Assembly: GCA_002421425.1 (NCBI GenBank)
Contig: DIJZ01000010.1
Coordinates: forward strand, 1-40,584
From: Caldifarciminota bacterium UBA5631
GTDB taxonomy: Bacteria; Hydrothermota; Hydrothermia; UBA1063
Reading direction: 5' to 3'
Length of the DNA stretch: 40,584 bases
A model generated the notes under the pieces. The model made no database searches. It had not been told where the DNA came from and worked only from the letters and a program-made list of their open reading frames with translations. This document shows positions 40,564-40,584 of the stretch, piece by piece; position 1 is the first letter of the stretch; every line of letters starts with the position of its first letter. The position numbers were made by a program, and so were the translations under genes.

Positions 40564-40584
40564 CGCGGGGTGGAGCAGTCTGGT
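40564..40584 (+). tRNA. Initiator tRNA-Met (5' part, cut by the window edge)
   Basis: The last 21 bases (CGCGGGGTGGAGCAGTCTGG followed by T) match the first 21 bases of bacterial initiator tRNA-fMet with one difference from E. coli in the D loop. The C at position 1, unpaired with the opposite base in initiators, fits. The anticodon lies outside the window. Confidence 0.85.

Noticed and set aside
1..40584. CRISPR arrays, insertion sequences, prophage or toxin-antitoxin genes
   Set aside because: No regular repeat-spacer pattern, transposase, integrase or small toxin/antitoxin pair was found on either strand.

Overview
The window looks like chromosomal DNA of a Gram-negative, anaerobic or fermentative bacterium with a compact, moderately AT-rich genome. 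The clues are an outer-membrane beta-barrel C-terminus at the left edge, a secreted protein ending in a type IX secretion (Por) sorting domain, a MurE with the meso-diaminopimelate DNPR motif, ferredoxin-linked 2-oxoacid oxidation, and many ATGA gene overlaps. This gene mix fits candidate phyla near the FCB group (for example WOR-3/Hydrothermae-like lineages). That placement is inference and not proven here. No phage, insertion sequence or CRISPR array was seen.

Layout. 1-456 is the end of an outer-membrane DUF5916-like protein. 525-5785 (+) is an operon for a sodium:solute symporter, a family III CoA-transferase and a four-subunit 2-oxoacid:ferredoxin oxidoreductase (order D-A-B-C). 5782-9466 (-) holds glycerate 2-kinase, queA and purA. 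9618-10826 (+) is a class I aminotransferase. A 352-base gap with two inverted repeats follows, then a secreted carbohydrate-binding-like protein closed by a strong terminator, and a MalF/MalG-type permease pair without binding protein or ATPase. 13883-16999 (+) is an operon of a PTS EIIA protein, a small zinc-ribbon protein, tyrS and a GT4 glycosyltransferase.

17001-33446 (-) is a nearly complete dcw cluster read as mraZ-rsmH-ftsL-ftsI-murE-murF-mraY-murD-ftsW-murG-murC-murB-ftsA-ftsZ, followed by a radical SAM gene. It makes lipid II, polymerises and crosslinks it, and assembles the division ring. No ftsQ/divIB or ddl is present between murB and ftsA. The mraZ promoter carries direct repeats with the spacing of MraZ boxes. 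33596-35280 (+) is a long-chain acyl-CoA synthetase interrupted by a one-base frameshift in an A-run. The right end holds a THEP1 NTPase, RidA, a zinc-ribbon protein, a CDF zinc exporter, a rhodanese lipoprotein, CutA, a PAS-GGDEF protein, tRNA-Lys(CUU), an MFS transporter and the first 21 bases of an initiator tRNA-Met.

The most interesting signal is in the promoters. Four genes (purA, the acyl-CoA synthetase, the CDF gene, cutA), and less certainly the GGDEF gene, have a sigma70-type -10 box ending exactly six bases before the start codon and no Shine-Dalgarno sequence. This predicts leaderless mRNAs, next to other genes here with normal promoters, short leaders and strong Shine-Dalgarno sites. 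Convergent genes abut or overlap at their stop codons, and only one clear intrinsic terminator was found.
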